This document shows, in pieces, positions 8,311-17,187 of a DNA stretch of 64,000 nucleotides. Location of the stretch: NCBI RefSeq assembly GCF_023554255.2, contig NZ_JAMJWD020000001.1, forward strand, positions 620,001-684,000. Reading direction: 5' to 3'. This DNA is from Phyllobacterium sp. 21LDTY02-6 (lineage in GTDB: Bacteria > Pseudomonadota > Alphaproteobacteria > Rhizobiales > Rhizobiaceae). The notes under the pieces are model-generated. The model made no database searches, was not told where the DNA came from, and saw only the letters and a list, made by a program, of their open reading frames with translations. The position numbers were made by a program, and so were the translations under genes. Positions within the stretch are counted from its first letter, which is position 1. Each line of letters opens with the position of its first letter.

Positions 8311-9771
8311 ATGATGTTGCAGAAATCCAGCCAGTTCATGAAGCAGGCCAATCTCATCGACGGAGCGTGGGTCGCGGCAGATTCAGGCAAGACGATCGAC
8401 GTCATCAATCCCGCGACCGGGCTGAAGATCGGCACGATTCCGAATTCGGGCAAGGCCGAGACGCAACGGGCAATCGATGCCGCCGCCGAGGCCTTCAAGT
8501 CCTGGCGCAAGACTTCGGTGCTGGAGCGATCCAAGCTCATGCGCAAGCTGCACGATCTCATCCTTGAGAATAAGGACGCACTTGCCGAGCTCCTGACCAT
8601 GGAGCAGGGAAAATCCCTGGCAGAGTCCAAGGGCGAAGTCGGCATGTCCGCCGCCTATATTCTCTGGTACGCAGAGGAAGCCCGCCGGATGTATGGCGAC
8701 GTCATTCCTTCACCATGGGCCGACCGGCGGATCATGATCACGAAGGAACCGGTCGGCGTCGTTGGCGCGATCACGCCATGGAATTTCCCGTCATCCATGC
8801 TGGCGCGCAAGATCGGCCCCGCCTTGGCGTCCGGATGCACGGTTGTGGTGAAGCCCGCCACGCAGACGCCCTATTCGGGACTTGCCTGGGGCGCGCTGTG
8901 CGAGGAGGCCGGTATCCCGAAAGGCGTCGTCAACATATTGACAGGTTCGGCAACCGAGATCGGCGGAGAGCTGACCAGCAATCCCCTGGTGCGGAAGATC
9001 ACCTTCACGGGCTCCACGGAAATCGGCAAGATTCTCATCAAGCAGGCAGCTGATACGGTCAAGAAGGTTTCGATGGAGCTTGGCGGCAATGCCCCATTCA
9101 TCGTCTTCGACGACGCGGATATCGACCGCGCGGTCGAAGGTGCAATCATGGCCAAGTTCCGCAACTCCGGCCAAACCTGCGTATGCACCAACCGGTTCCT
9201 GGTGCAGGCCGGCATCTATGACCGCTTTGTCGAGAAGTTCGCGGCTGCCACCGACAAGCTCAAGGTCGGTGACGGACTGGAATCCGGCACGCAGCAAGGG
9301 CCGCTGATCGATGAAAAGGCCGTTCAGAAGGTGGAAGAATTCATCGATGACGCGAAGAAGAAGGGCGCGAAGATCGTCACGGGTGGAAAGCGCCATGCGC
9401 TCGGCGGCAGCTTCTTTGAACCCACCGTCATTGGCGACGCCAAGGTCGACATGCTGTTCACCTCGGAAGAGATATTCGGCCCCGTCGCTCCGGTCTACAA
9501 GTTCGAGACGGAACAGGAAGCAATCGACCTCGCAAACAACACGCAGTTCGGTCTCGCCAGCTATTTCTATACACAGGATCTCGGCAGGGCGTTCCGCGTC
9601 TCCGAGGGATTGAAATACGGAATGGTCGGCATCAATGAGGGCCTGATCACGACGGTCGAAGCTCCGTTCGGCGGCGTGAAGGAATCAGGACTCGGCAAGG
9701 AAGGCGGTCATCAGGGCATCGAGGACTATCTCGATACCAAATATGTCTGCCTTGGCGGTCTCGGGCTCTGA
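8311..9771 (+). CDS. gabD: NAD(P)-dependent succinate-semialdehyde dehydrogenase-type aldehyde dehydrogenase
   Basis: A 486-residue aldehyde dehydrogenase. The general base E256 lies in SMELGGNAP and the nucleophile C290 in SGQTCVCTNR; the Cys-X-Cys pair is characteristic of GabD-type enzymes. The motif TPWNFPSSMLARKIGPALA forms part of the cofactor site. It should oxidise succinate semialdehyde to succinate in GABA catabolism. The next two genes are an aldose epimerase and KDG kinase, so a role with 2-oxoglutarate semialdehyde from sugar-acid breakdown is an alternative, since the two activities are hard to separate by sequence. GGGAG 6 bases upstream supports the start; a second ATG follows immediately. 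Confidence 0.85.
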   Translation: MMLQKSSQFMKQANLIDGAWVAADSGKTIDVINPATGLKIGTIPNSGKAETQRAIDAAAEAFKSWRKTSVLERSKLMRKLHDLILENKDALAELLTMEQGKSLAESKGEVGMSAAYILWYAEEARRMYGDVIPSPWADRRIMITKEPVGVVGAITPWNFPSSMLARKIGPALASGCTVVVKPATQTPYSGLAWGALCEEAGIPKGVVNILTGSATEIGGELTSNPLVRKITFTGSTEIGKILIKQAADTVKKVSMELGGNAPFIVFDDADIDRAVEGAIMAKFRNSGQTCVCTNRFLVQAGIYDRFVEKFAAATDKLKVGDGLESGTQQGPLIDEKAVQKVEEFIDDAKKKGAKIVTGGKRHALGGSFFEPTVIGDAKVDMLFTSEEIFGPVAPVYKFETEQEAIDLANNTQFGLASYFYTQDLGRAFRVSEGLKYGMVGINEGLITTVEAPFGGVKESGLGKEGGHQGIEDYLDTKYVCLGGLGL

Positions 9772-9784
9772 TCAAGAGATCGGC

Positions 9785-10807
9785 ATGATGGAAACCGAAA
9801 TATTCGGCCATGCGCCGTCTGGCGAGCCTGTCCACCGCATCACTATTTCCGGTGGTGGACTGACCGCCAAGGTCCTCACCTGGGGCGCAGTCATCCAGGA
9901 CCTGCGTCTGAAGGGGCATGAACATCCCCTGGTGCTGGGCTATCGGAATTTCGAGGACTACCCGGCATATTCGCCCTATCTCGGTGCGACGATCGGGCGC
10001 TCGATCAATCGGATACGCAATGGCGAACTTGTGCTCGACGGCGCAACCTTTGAACTCGAGAAGAACTTCAAAGGGTTGCACAATATTCATGGCGGCAGCA
10101 CCGGTGCAGGCAAGCGCGTCTGGCAGGTGGTGGCAGTCGGGCCGGATTATGTCACGCTCACCATCACCCTTGCCGATGGGGAGTGCGGGTTTCCGGGGAA
10201 TCTCACCATTACCTGCACCTATATGCTGGAAGCCAAAGGTACGTTGGTCGTGCGACTCGATTCCGTCACGGACAAGCCGACGATCTGCAATCTCGCCCAT
10301 CACAGCTATTTCAATCTGGAAGATGGCGGAGCGACCGACGCGCTCGACCATGAGGTCATGATCGCGGCCGACGCCTTTCTGCCGGTCGACGCCGACCTTC
10401 TTCCGGATGGGCGTGTTGTGCCGGTTGCCGGAACCAGCCATGATTTCCGCGTGGCTCGGCCTGTCCGGATGGAGCAGGACGGCCGCCAGATCGTCTACGA
10501 CAATAATTTCTGCCTCTCCAGCCAGAGGCAGCCCCTGCGGCAGGTCGCTTCGGTCCGGGGACCCCGCTCAGGCATTGAGATGTCTGTGCTGACGACCGAG
10601 CCGGGCGTGCAGTTCTACGCAGCCAACACGCTTGGCGGGCGCCCGCCGATCGGCCTGACCGGCCAGCCATATGAAAACTATGCCGGCCTCTGTTTCGAAG
10701 CCCAAAGCTGGCCGGACGCCACGCATTATCCGTATTTTCCACAAGCCGTACTGCGCCCGGACCAGGCTTACCGTCAAATGACGAAATATAGTTTCAGGCA
10801 GAATTAG
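9785..10807 (+). CDS. galM: Aldose 1-epimerase (mutarotase)
   Basis: A 340-residue galactose-mutarotase-fold protein. The expected catalytic His lies in NLAHHSYFNLEDGG, the conserved substrate-binding region in TIGRSINRI, and the C-terminal catalytic Glu in AGLCFEAQSWPDA. It interconverts alpha and beta anomers of hexoses such as galactose or glucose. The start is the ATG at 9785 or the adjacent ATG at 9788, 13 bases after the stop of the dehydrogenase gene, so the two are probably co-transcribed. Its 3' end overlaps that of the convergent KDG kinase gene by 14 bases. Confidence 0.87.
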   Translation: MMETEIFGHAPSGEPVHRITISGGGLTAKVLTWGAVIQDLRLKGHEHPLVLGYRNFEDYPAYSPYLGATIGRSINRIRNGELVLDGATFELEKNFKGLHNIHGGSTGAGKRVWQVVAVGPDYVTLTITLADGECGFPGNLTITCTYMLEAKGTLVVRLDSVTDKPTICNLAHHSYFNLEDGGATDALDHEVMIAADAFLPVDADLLPDGRVVPVAGTSHDFRVARPVRMEQDGRQIVYDNNFCLSSQRQPLRQVASVRGPRSGIEMSVLTTEPGVQFYAANTLGGRPPIGLTGQPYENYAGLCFEAQSWPDATHYPYFPQAVLRPDQAYRQMTKYSFRQN

Positions 10808-11738
10808 TCTGATCCACCGGAATGACGCCGAACGCCTTCCGCGCCTCCTTCATGGGCGCAAGCGCGCCATGATATTCGACTACCCGCGCGGCTACACGAT
10901 GCGCTGCCGCAGCTGAAGACACCGGATCCATTCCTGCGACGCGGGCCGAAATGTAGGCGCCGTTGAAACTGTCGCCAGCGCCGGTGGTGTCAACCGCCCG
11001 TGCGGCAATCGCAGGCACGCTCGTCTGCTGGCCGTTCTCGACGACCAGCGCCGGAGCGGTGCCGTCCTTGACGATGATTTCCTTGACGCCGTAGCTGGCG
11101 ATCCTGGCTGCTGTCTCCTCGGGCGTCGCGTCGCCGAAAAGAGCATTTTCATCCGGAAAGGTCGGAAGCGCGATGTCCGAGACGTGGAAGGCATTGCTCA
11201 GTGCCTGCTTCGCCGTTTCGGCATTTTCCCACAGGCGCGGCCGATAATTGGCATCGAATATGACCGTTGCGCCAAGTCGGCGGGCGCCGCTCACGGCGCT
11301 TAGAAGGTTCTGGCGCGCCCTTGGACTCAATATGCCCATTGTTATACCGGAGAAATAGATGATCCTCCGCCCCTCAAGGCTGCGCTGGAGCGCATCCATG
11401 TCATCCGCGAGCTGACGCGCTGCCGAATCGCTGCGCCAATAGGTGAAGGACCGTTCCGCTTCCGTGAGCGTGATCGCGTAGAGCCCGGGGCGCGCGCCGG
11501 TAATGGTGGGGCTGTGGGCTGTTTTGATGCCGTTCTCCGCCAGGAATGCGCGTTGTTTGTCCGAGAAGGGATCGTCGCCGAAGGCGGTGACATAATCGAC
11601 CGGGAAATCTGCCGGGGCGAGGGCGCGTACATACCAGGTGGTGTTGAGCGTGTCTCCGGCAAAGCCCATGCGCCATTGGTCGCCATTTGCTCCGGAAAGC
11701 TCGATCATACATTCGCCGATTGCAGCAAAACCGCCCAT
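10794..11738 (-). CDS. kdgK: PfkB-family sugar kinase, 2-dehydro-3-deoxygluconokinase type
   Basis: A 314-residue ribokinase/PfkB-fold kinase. The N-terminus (FAAIGECMIELSG) and the C-terminal signature DTTGAGDSFNGAYIS, with the catalytic Asp, are typical of KDG kinases, which phosphorylate 2-keto-3-deoxygluconate to KDPG. The ATG at 11738 is preceded by AAAGAGG at good spacing; the frame is open another 40 codons upstream but without family similarity. It converges on and overlaps galM. Sugar specificity within PfkB kinases cannot be proved from sequence alone, so KDG kinase is the best call rather than certain. Confidence 0.82.
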   Translation of the reverse strand: MGGFAAIGECMIELSGANGDQWRMGFAGDTLNTTWYVRALAPADFPVDYVTAFGDDPFSDKQRAFLAENGIKTAHSPTITGARPGLYAITLTEAERSFTYWRSDSAARQLADDMDALQRSLEGRRIIYFSGITMGILSPRARQNLLSAVSGARRLGATVIFDANYRPRLWENAETAKQALSNAFHVSDIALPTFPDENALFGDATPEETAARIASYGVKEIIVKDGTAPALVVENGQQTSVPAIAARAVDTTGAGDSFNGAYISARVAGMDPVSSAAAAHRVAARVVEYHGALAPMKEARKAFGVIPVDQTNSA

Positions 11739-11873
11739 GTGAACCTCTTTCTTCCGTACTGGGGCGAACTGATATACTAGCTGGTTGCCGCTGTCATGGG
11801 CTAAAACGGGCCGCGTGTCACAATCGGTTCGTGAAGGCGTGTTAGTCGGCGAAGGCAAGCAAGGGAGAAACGA

Positions 11874-12488
11874 ATGTCACGGATTACCACGATCGAGCAA
11901 TTGGAAGCGATCTATGATGCCGGCGTCACCGAGGCATCGACAGCCAAGGTCGCCGCCCACATCACACCGGAATATCGCCTGCTCATTGAGGCCTCGCCCT
12001 TTGTCGCCCTTGCTACCAGTGGACCGGAAGGCCTCGATTGTTCGCCGCGCGGCGACCTGGCGGGCTTTGTGCGTGTTCATGATGCGAATACGCTGATGAT
12101 GCCGGACCGGCGCGGCAACAATCGAATCGATTCCCTGCGGAATATTGTCCGCGACCCGCGCGTCGGGCTGCTATTTCTCATTCCCGGCCTGACCACCACA
12201 TTCCGCGTCAATGGCAAGGCCTATATCGAGACTGAACCGGCACTGCTCGAAAGCTTCAATGTCGATGGCAAGGCGCCGCGCTCCGTCACCGTGATTGATG
12301 TCGAAGAGGCGTATTTCCAGTGCGCGCGGGCGCTCATACGCTCGGAACTCTGGAATCCGGAACGACATCGCTCGCCAAGGGAGTTTCCGACACCTGGCCA
12401 AATTCTGGCGGCCCTAAGCGAAAATCGGGTCGGCGGCGAGAATTATGACCGCGAATGGCCGGAGCGCGCGGCGAAAACGATGTGGTGA
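11874..12488 (+). CDS. Pyridoxamine 5'-phosphate oxidase-family FMN-binding protein
   Basis: A 204-residue split-barrel flavoprotein. The block FVALATSGPEGLDCSPRGDLAGFV, followed by MMPDRRGNNRIDSLRNIV, is the FMN-phosphate binding surface of the MSMEG_1061-type PPOX group rather than of true PdxH. The C-terminal part (FQCARALIRSELWNP) also matches that group. These proteins are thought to be flavin- or deazaflavin-dependent reductases of unknown substrate. GGGAGAAACG just before the ATG is a clear ribosome-binding site. It is divergent from kdgK and converges on phnF, with only 6 bases between the stops. Confidence 0.8.
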   Translation: MSRITTIEQLEAIYDAGVTEASTAKVAAHITPEYRLLIEASPFVALATSGPEGLDCSPRGDLAGFVRVHDANTLMMPDRRGNNRIDSLRNIVRDPRVGLLFLIPGLTTTFRVNGKAYIETEPALLESFNVDGKAPRSVTVIDVEEAYFQCARALIRSELWNPERHRSPREFPTPGQILAALSENRVGGENYDREWPERAAKTMW

Positions 12489-12494
12489 GGCGCT

Positions 12495-13265
12495 TCACTG
12501 CGCCGGATGATCGATGGCGATCTCCATACGATCGGCCGCAAAGCGTGTCTGACCATATTCTATCGGTTGCCCATTCATATCGACGTTGATGGCTGTGGAA
12601 ACGAGGACGATCGCGCCCGGTGAAAGGCGCAGATGGCGCAGGTCCTCGGCATCGGCATGCCGCGCGGCGATGATGGTTGACTGACGAAGATAATCATCGA
12701 CGCCTGCGGCTCTCAGCGCCGCGGTGATCGATCCAGATGCGCGATAATCATCGGCAATATTGGGAAACCGCTTCGCATCGAACCATGCCGTGGCGCAGGA
12801 GATGGGATTGCCATCGGCCGAATGCGTGGTGTCGATCCGGATGACCTCTCCATCGCTCATATTCAGCGCTTTTGCTATCTCGGCGCTTGGTGTTTCAAGC
12901 CGCTGCCCGAGCAGGGTGCCCCTGGTTTCCCGGACCTGCGCTGCCAGCGTCTGCGAAAAGCGCGTCCGCGAACCGATTCGGTAGAGCAGCTTGCGGTTGT
13001 TGGCGACGAAGGTGCCGCGCCCCTGTTCGGCTCTCAGCACGCCTTCATTGGTCAATGCAGCGATCGCCGCGCGGATCGTGTGCCTGTTGACGGAGAAACG
13101 CCGCGACAATTCCATTTCCGGTGGCAGTTGCGCGCCTGTCTCCAGCTTGCCTTCGCTGATATCGCCGCGGATCTGGTCCGCGATCTGTCGCCAGATCGCG
13201 ACCCCGCTATTGCGCGTTATGAGGTTGTTTGCCGGCACGACTGTCATGCTCCTGTCATTGACCAC
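12495..13265 (-). CDS. phnF: GntR/HutC-family regulator of phosphonate genes
   Basis: A 256-residue repressor-type protein. The N-terminal winged helix-turn-helix is visible as QLPPEMELSRRFSVNRHTIR and GVLRAEQGRGTFV, and the rest is a UTRA ligand-binding domain (from about residue 95). It is divergent from phnG, with 63 bases between, and that gap holds an inverted repeat. The position matches PhnF of other phn clusters, thought to sense phosphonate or phosphate-related ligands and repress phnG onward. The start is GTG 13265 or ATG 13247; neither has a good ribosome-binding site. Confidence 0.87.
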   Translation of the reverse strand: MVNDRSMTVVPANNLITRNSGVAIWRQIADQIRGDISEGKLETGAQLPPEMELSRRFSVNRHTIRAAIAALTNEGVLRAEQGRGTFVANNRKLLYRIGSRTRFSQTLAAQVRETRGTLLGQRLETPSAEIAKALNMSDGEVIRIDTTHSADGNPISCATAWFDAKRFPNIADDYRASGSITAALRAAGVDDYLRQSTIIAARHADAEDLRHLRLSPGAIVLVSTAINVDMNGQPIEYGQTRFAADRMEIAIDHPAQ

Positions 13266-13282
13266 GGATATAAGGAAGTATA

Positions 13283-13310
13283 TTGTCTAGTTGTATAGAT
13301 AAGTAGACAA
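13283..13310. promoter_or_regulatory. Putative PhnF operator between phnF and phnG
   Basis: A perfect 7-base inverted repeat, TTGTCTA at 13283-13289 and TAGACAA at 13304-13310, lies in the short phnF/phnG divergent region. A nested TCTA-N6-TAGA dyad occupies 13286-13299. HutC-subfamily regulators typically bind TATAGA/TCTATA-like dyads, so this is the natural PhnF site, placed to control both directions. This is inference from position and symmetry. Confidence 0.55.
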
Positions 13311-13328
13311 ATTTACCGGAGGTGTCAA

Positions 13329-13805
13329 ATGGAAAACCCCGACGTTCAAAAAGCGAAGGCCGCGCCCGACCTGGCGCGAAAATCCGCCATGGCTTTGCTT
13401 GCTCAGGCAACACGGATTGAGCTCGAGGAGCGATGGGACGCCTGGCCTGCAAAGCCCAGTATCGAGGAGCTTCGTCGTCCGGAAACCGGACTTGTGATGT
13501 TGCGCGGCCGTATCGGGGGTGGTGGTGCGCCATTCAATCTGGGCGAGGCGACCGTGACGCGCGCAACGGTCAGGCTTGGCACTGGCATGGTGGGCCACGC
13601 CTACGCATTGGGGCGGGATCGCGAGAAAGTGCGTCTTGCGGCGGTTTTCGACGCACTCTGGCAAACGCCGGAGGCGCGCGACGCGGTGGAAGCCTCGGTT
13701 CTCCGGCCGATCGCCCGCCGGCTGGACGAGGATCAGTCACGGCGAACCTCTGAGGCTGCTGCCACCAAGGTCGATTTTTTCACGATGGTAAGAGGGGACG
13801 ATTGA
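13329..13805 (+). CDS. phnG: C-P lyase core subunit PhnG
   Basis: A 158-residue protein matching PhnG, a small core subunit of the carbon-phosphorus lyase complex (PhnGHIJ). With PhnI and PhnH it helps transfer the phosphonate to ribose of ATP, displacing adenine. Family blocks include RPETGLVMLRGRIGGGGAPFN and TRATVRL near residues 56-85. GGAGG 7 bases before the ATG is a strong ribosome-binding site. The stop abuts the phnH start directly at 13806, showing translational coupling. It is the first gene of the operon downstream of the probable PhnF operator. Confidence 0.93.
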   Translation: MENPDVQKAKAAPDLARKSAMALLAQATRIELEERWDAWPAKPSIEELRRPETGLVMLRGRIGGGGAPFNLGEATVTRATVRLGTGMVGHAYALGRDREKVRLAAVFDALWQTPEARDAVEASVLRPIARRLDEDQSRRTSEAAATKVDFFTMVRGDD

Positions 13806-14417
13806 ATGAAGCCGCAGACACAAATGTTCGAAGGCGGATTTCCGGACGCTGTCTTCGACGCGCAGCTTGTCTTTCGCGCGGTCATGGACGCCATGGCCAA
13901 TCCGGGTCGTATCGTGCCGGTCGATCCGCGTGCAACGCCTCCTGCGCCGCTTTCGCCCTTGGCAGCGAGCATAGCTGCGACATTGTTCGACCAGGATACG
14001 ATCGTCTGGTGCGACAAGCCGATCAGCAAGTCGGATGCCGCTGTCGGATGGTTGCGGTTCCAGACCGGCATGATGCTGTCGTCCGAGGCGGGGCAGGCCG
14101 ATTTCGCTCTGGTAACGGATATCGACGCCATGCCGTCCTTCGAGGCATTCGCCAAGGGGACCGCCGAATATCCCGATCAATCGACAACGCTGATACTTCA
14201 GGTCGAAGGATTTGACGGCGCGGAGCAGTTTGACCTCAGGGGCCCGGGCATCGAGGAATCGACCCTATTTGCGCCGAGCCATCTGCCGCGGCTGTTCATC
14301 GAGCAGTGGGCGGCTAATCGTGCTGCTTTTCCGCGTGGCATCGATCTGATCTTTGCCGGCAAGGACAGGCTTGCTGCGCTCCCCCGCACCACGCGGGTCA
14401 CGAGAAGGGAGTCCTGA
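13806..14417 (+). CDS. phnH: C-P lyase core subunit PhnH
   Basis: A 203-residue PhnH, the C-P lyase core subunit with a PLP-transferase-like fold that does not bind PLP. Typical blocks are GGFPDAVFDAQLVFRAVMDAM near the N-terminus and FDLRGPGIEE near residue 140. The length agrees with the family (about 190-200). It starts immediately after the phnG stop and is followed by phnI after 3 bases, so it lies in the middle of the tightly packed lyase operon. Confidence 0.93.
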   Translation: MKPQTQMFEGGFPDAVFDAQLVFRAVMDAMANPGRIVPVDPRATPPAPLSPLAASIAATLFDQDTIVWCDKPISKSDAAVGWLRFQTGMMLSSEAGQADFALVTDIDAMPSFEAFAKGTAEYPDQSTTLILQVEGFDGAEQFDLRGPGIEESTLFAPSHLPRLFIEQWAANRAAFPRGIDLIFAGKDRLAALPRTTRVTRRES

Positions 14418-14420
14418 TCC

Positions 14421-15530
14421 ATGTATGTGGCTGTAAAGGGTGGCGAAAAGGCCATCAATAACGCGCACCGGCTGCTTGCCGACCGTCGCCGAGGCGATCG
14501 GTCCGTGCCCGCGATCCGTCTCGACCAGATCGCCCAGCAACTGGCGCTCGGGGTCGATCGGGTCATGGCCGAAGGCTCGCTCTTCGATACGGAGCTGGCA
14601 GCGCTAGCGATCAAGCAGGCCCGCGGCGACATGATCGAGGCGATCTTCCTGCTGCGCGCCTACCGCACGACACTGCCGCGTTTTGGCTACTCCAATCCGC
14701 TCGAAACCGCGAAAATGCTAATCGAACGGCGCATTTCGGCGACTTTCAAGGATTTGCCGGGCGGGCAGTTGCTGGGAGCGACATTCGACTACACGCATCG
14801 TTTGCTGGATCCTGAACTTGCGGCGGACGAGCCCGTTCCCGCCGGCGAGAGGCGCGATGAGCCGGCCCGCCAATCGACGCCGCGCGTTACCGATATTCTT
14901 GGGCACGATGGAATGATCGAGCCCGACAGTTCCATGCCGGAAGAGCAGGAAATCGGTGATCTGACGCGCGAACCGCTGGCATTTCCGCTGGAGCGGGATC
15001 TTCGTCTGCAGGCGCTGGCGCGCGGTGACGAAGGCTTTCTGCTCGGTCTCGCCTATTCCACCCAGCGCGGTTATGCCCGCAGCCATCCATTTGCAGGCGA
15101 AATCAGAATCGGCGAGGTCGATGTCGAACTGGAAGTGGCCGAGCTCGATTTCCCGCTGACACTCGGGCGTATCCAGGTGACGGAGTGCCAGATGGTCAAC
15201 CAGTTCAAGGGGTCCAGCAAGCAACCGCCGCAGTTCACGCGCGGCTATGGGCTCGTATTCGGGCAGAGCGAGCGCAAGGCGATGTCCATGGCGCTATGCG
15301 ACCGGGCCCTGCGCGCTCGAGAACTCGGCGAAGACATTACCGCCGCGGCTCAGGATGAGGAGTTTGTGATTTCCCACAGCGACAATGTCCAGTCCACCGG
15401 CTTCGTCGAGCATTTGAAGCTCCCGCACTACGTCGATTTCCAGGCGGAGCTTGATCTGGTGCGCATGATGCGCGCCGAGCAGGGGCTGGAACGGACGACC
15501 GCCAATCAAGCGAGCGAGGCTGCAGAGTGA
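14421..15530 (+). CDS. phnI: C-P lyase core subunit PhnI (nucleosidase-type component)
   Basis: A 369-residue PhnI. The N-terminal MYVAVKGGEKAINNAHRLL and the downstream YSTQRGYARSHPFAGEIR block are diagnostic. PhnI, with PhnG and PhnH, catalyses attack of phosphonate on MgATP to give 5-triphosphoribosyl-1-phosphonate and adenine. The protein has the normal family length and shows no break. Its stop overlaps the phnJ GTG start by GTGA, a coupling arrangement. Confidence 0.95.
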   Translation: MYVAVKGGEKAINNAHRLLADRRRGDRSVPAIRLDQIAQQLALGVDRVMAEGSLFDTELAALAIKQARGDMIEAIFLLRAYRTTLPRFGYSNPLETAKMLIERRISATFKDLPGGQLLGATFDYTHRLLDPELAADEPVPAGERRDEPARQSTPRVTDILGHDGMIEPDSSMPEEQEIGDLTREPLAFPLERDLRLQALARGDEGFLLGLAYSTQRGYARSHPFAGEIRIGEVDVELEVAELDFPLTLGRIQVTECQMVNQFKGSSKQPPQFTRGYGLVFGQSERKAMSMALCDRALRARELGEDITAAAQDEEFVISHSDNVQSTGFVEHLKLPHYVDFQAELDLVRMMRAEQGLERTTANQASEAAE

Positions 15531-16405
15531 CCGAATTTGCCACCTATAATTTCGCCTATCTGGACGAGCAGACCAAACGGATGATCCGGCGCGCGATCCT
15601 CAAGGCCATCGCCATCCCCGGCTATCAGGTTCCGTTCGCTTCCCGGGAAATGCCCATGCCCTATGGTTGGGGCACGGGCGGGGTCCAGGTGACGGCTGCC
15701 GTGCTTGGTCCCGATGATCGCCTGAAGGTCATCGATCAGGGTGCGGATGATACGACCAATGCAGTGTCGATACGGGCCTTTTTCCAGAAGACCGCAAACG
15801 TCGCCGTTACGACGAGGACGGCCGAAGCGACCATCATCCAGACGCGGCACCGGATTCCGGAAGTCGCGCTGCAGGCGGGCCAGATACTCGTCTACCAGGT
15901 GCCGATCCCCGAGCCCCTGCGCTTCCTGGAGCCACGGGAGACCGAGACGCGCAAGATGCACGCGCTCGAGGAGTACGGCCTGATGCACGTCAAGCTCTAC
16001 GAGGACATTGCCCGTCACGGGCACATCGCCACGACCTATGCCTATCCCGTGAAGGTGGAGGGCCGCTATGTCATGGATCCATCGCCAACGCCGAAATTCG
16101 ATAATCCCAAGATGCACAATTCCCCGGCTCTGCAGCTTTTCGGCGCCGGGCGGGAAAAGCGGATCTACGCCATTCCCCCTTACACGGAAGTGGTGAGCCT
16201 GGATTTCGAAGACCATCCCTTCACCGTGCAGTCCTTCGCGCAGCCCTGCGCACTGTGCGGGGCGCAGGGCGCCTATCTGGACGAGGTGGTCCTCGATGAC
16301 AAGGGCGGAAGCATGTTCGTCTGTTCGGACACGGATTTCTGTGAGGATCGCCAGGCACAGGGACATCGCGGGCATCTTTCCCCGCAAGCGGAGGCAGCGG
16401 AATGA
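15527..16405 (+). CDS. phnJ: Alpha-D-ribose 1-methylphosphonate 5-phosphate C-P lyase, radical SAM PhnJ
   Basis: A 292-residue PhnJ, the radical-SAM enzyme that breaks the carbon-phosphorus bond. The four conserved cysteines fall at C241, C244, C266 and C272 (CALC ... VCSDTDFC), and the glycine that carries the transient radical is G32 in AIPGYQ. Both numberings agree with the E. coli enzyme, so catalysis should be intact. The start is GTG at 15527, overlapping the phnI stop, and the stop overlaps the phnK ATG (ATGA). Translation through phnI-phnJ-phnK is probably coupled. Confidence 0.96.
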   Translation: MTEFATYNFAYLDEQTKRMIRRAILKAIAIPGYQVPFASREMPMPYGWGTGGVQVTAAVLGPDDRLKVIDQGADDTTNAVSIRAFFQKTANVAVTTRTAEATIIQTRHRIPEVALQAGQILVYQVPIPEPLRFLEPRETETRKMHALEEYGLMHVKLYEDIARHGHIATTYAYPVKVEGRYVMDPSPTPKFDNPKMHNSPALQLFGAGREKRIYAIPPYTEVVSLDFEDHPFTVQSFAQPCALCGAQGAYLDEVVLDDKGGSMFVCSDTDFCEDRQAQGHRGHLSPQAEAAE

Positions 16406-17178
16406 GCGATATGCCACTTCTGAAAGTCAATGGGCTTTCCAAATTCTACGGGAGCCGCATCGGCTGCCAGAACATTTCCTTCGAGCTTTATCCCGGCGAG
16501 GTGCTGGCCGTCGTGGGTGAGTCCGGTTCAGGCAAGACGACCTTGCTGAACTGCCTCGCCACCCGGCTCGCGCCATCGGCCGGTTCGGTGTCCTACCGCA
16601 TGCGGGACGGTGAATTTCGTGATCTCTATCGCTTGAGCGAGGCGGAACGCCGTTTCCTTATGCGAACCGATTGGGGGTTCGTGCACCAGAATCCGGCCGA
16701 TGGGCTGAGAATGACCGTTTCGGCCGGCGCGAATGTCGGCGAAAGGCTCATGGCCACCGGCAACAGGCATTACGGCAATATTCGCGCTACGGCGACGGAC
16801 TGGCTCGGACGGGTCGAGATTGCTTCCGACCGCATCGACGACGAACCGAGAGCTTTCTCCGGCGGCATGCGGCAGAGATTGCAGATCGCCCGCAACCTCG
16901 TCACCGGGCCGCGGCTGGTATTCATGGACGAGCCGACCGGGGGGCTCGATGTATCGGTACAGGCGCGGCTGCTCGACCTGCTTCGCGGGCTCGTGGGCGA
17001 CCTCGGTCTGGCGGCAATCATCGTGACGCATGATCTTGCCGTCGCACGGCTGCTGTCGCACCGGATGATGGTGATGAAGGACGGCGTCGTGGTGGAGACC
17101 GGACTCACCGACCGGGTGCTGGACGATCCCCAGGCGCCTTATACGCAGCTTCTCGTCTCCTCCATCCTGCAAGTCTAG
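16402..17178 (+). CDS. phnK: C-P lyase associated ABC-type ATPase PhnK
   Basis: A 258-residue ABC ATPase. Walker A is GESGSGKTT, the signature is FSGGMRQRLQIARNL, Walker B is LVFMDEPTGG and the switch His is in IIVTHDLAV. PhnK binds the PhnGHIJ core rather than a membrane permease, and no permease lies next to it. The ATG overlaps the phnJ stop. The high similarity to dipeptide importer ATPases is normal for PhnK, and the operon position settles the name. Confidence 0.94.
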   Translation: MSDMPLLKVNGLSKFYGSRIGCQNISFELYPGEVLAVVGESGSGKTTLLNCLATRLAPSAGSVSYRMRDGEFRDLYRLSEAERRFLMRTDWGFVHQNPADGLRMTVSAGANVGERLMATGNRHYGNIRATATDWLGRVEIASDRIDDEPRAFSGGMRQRLQIARNLVTGPRLVFMDEPTGGLDVSVQARLLDLLRGLVGDLGLAAIIVTHDLAVARLLSHRMMVMKDGVVVETGLTDRVLDDPQAPYTQLLVSSILQV

Positions 17179-17187
17179 GACAGCCCA

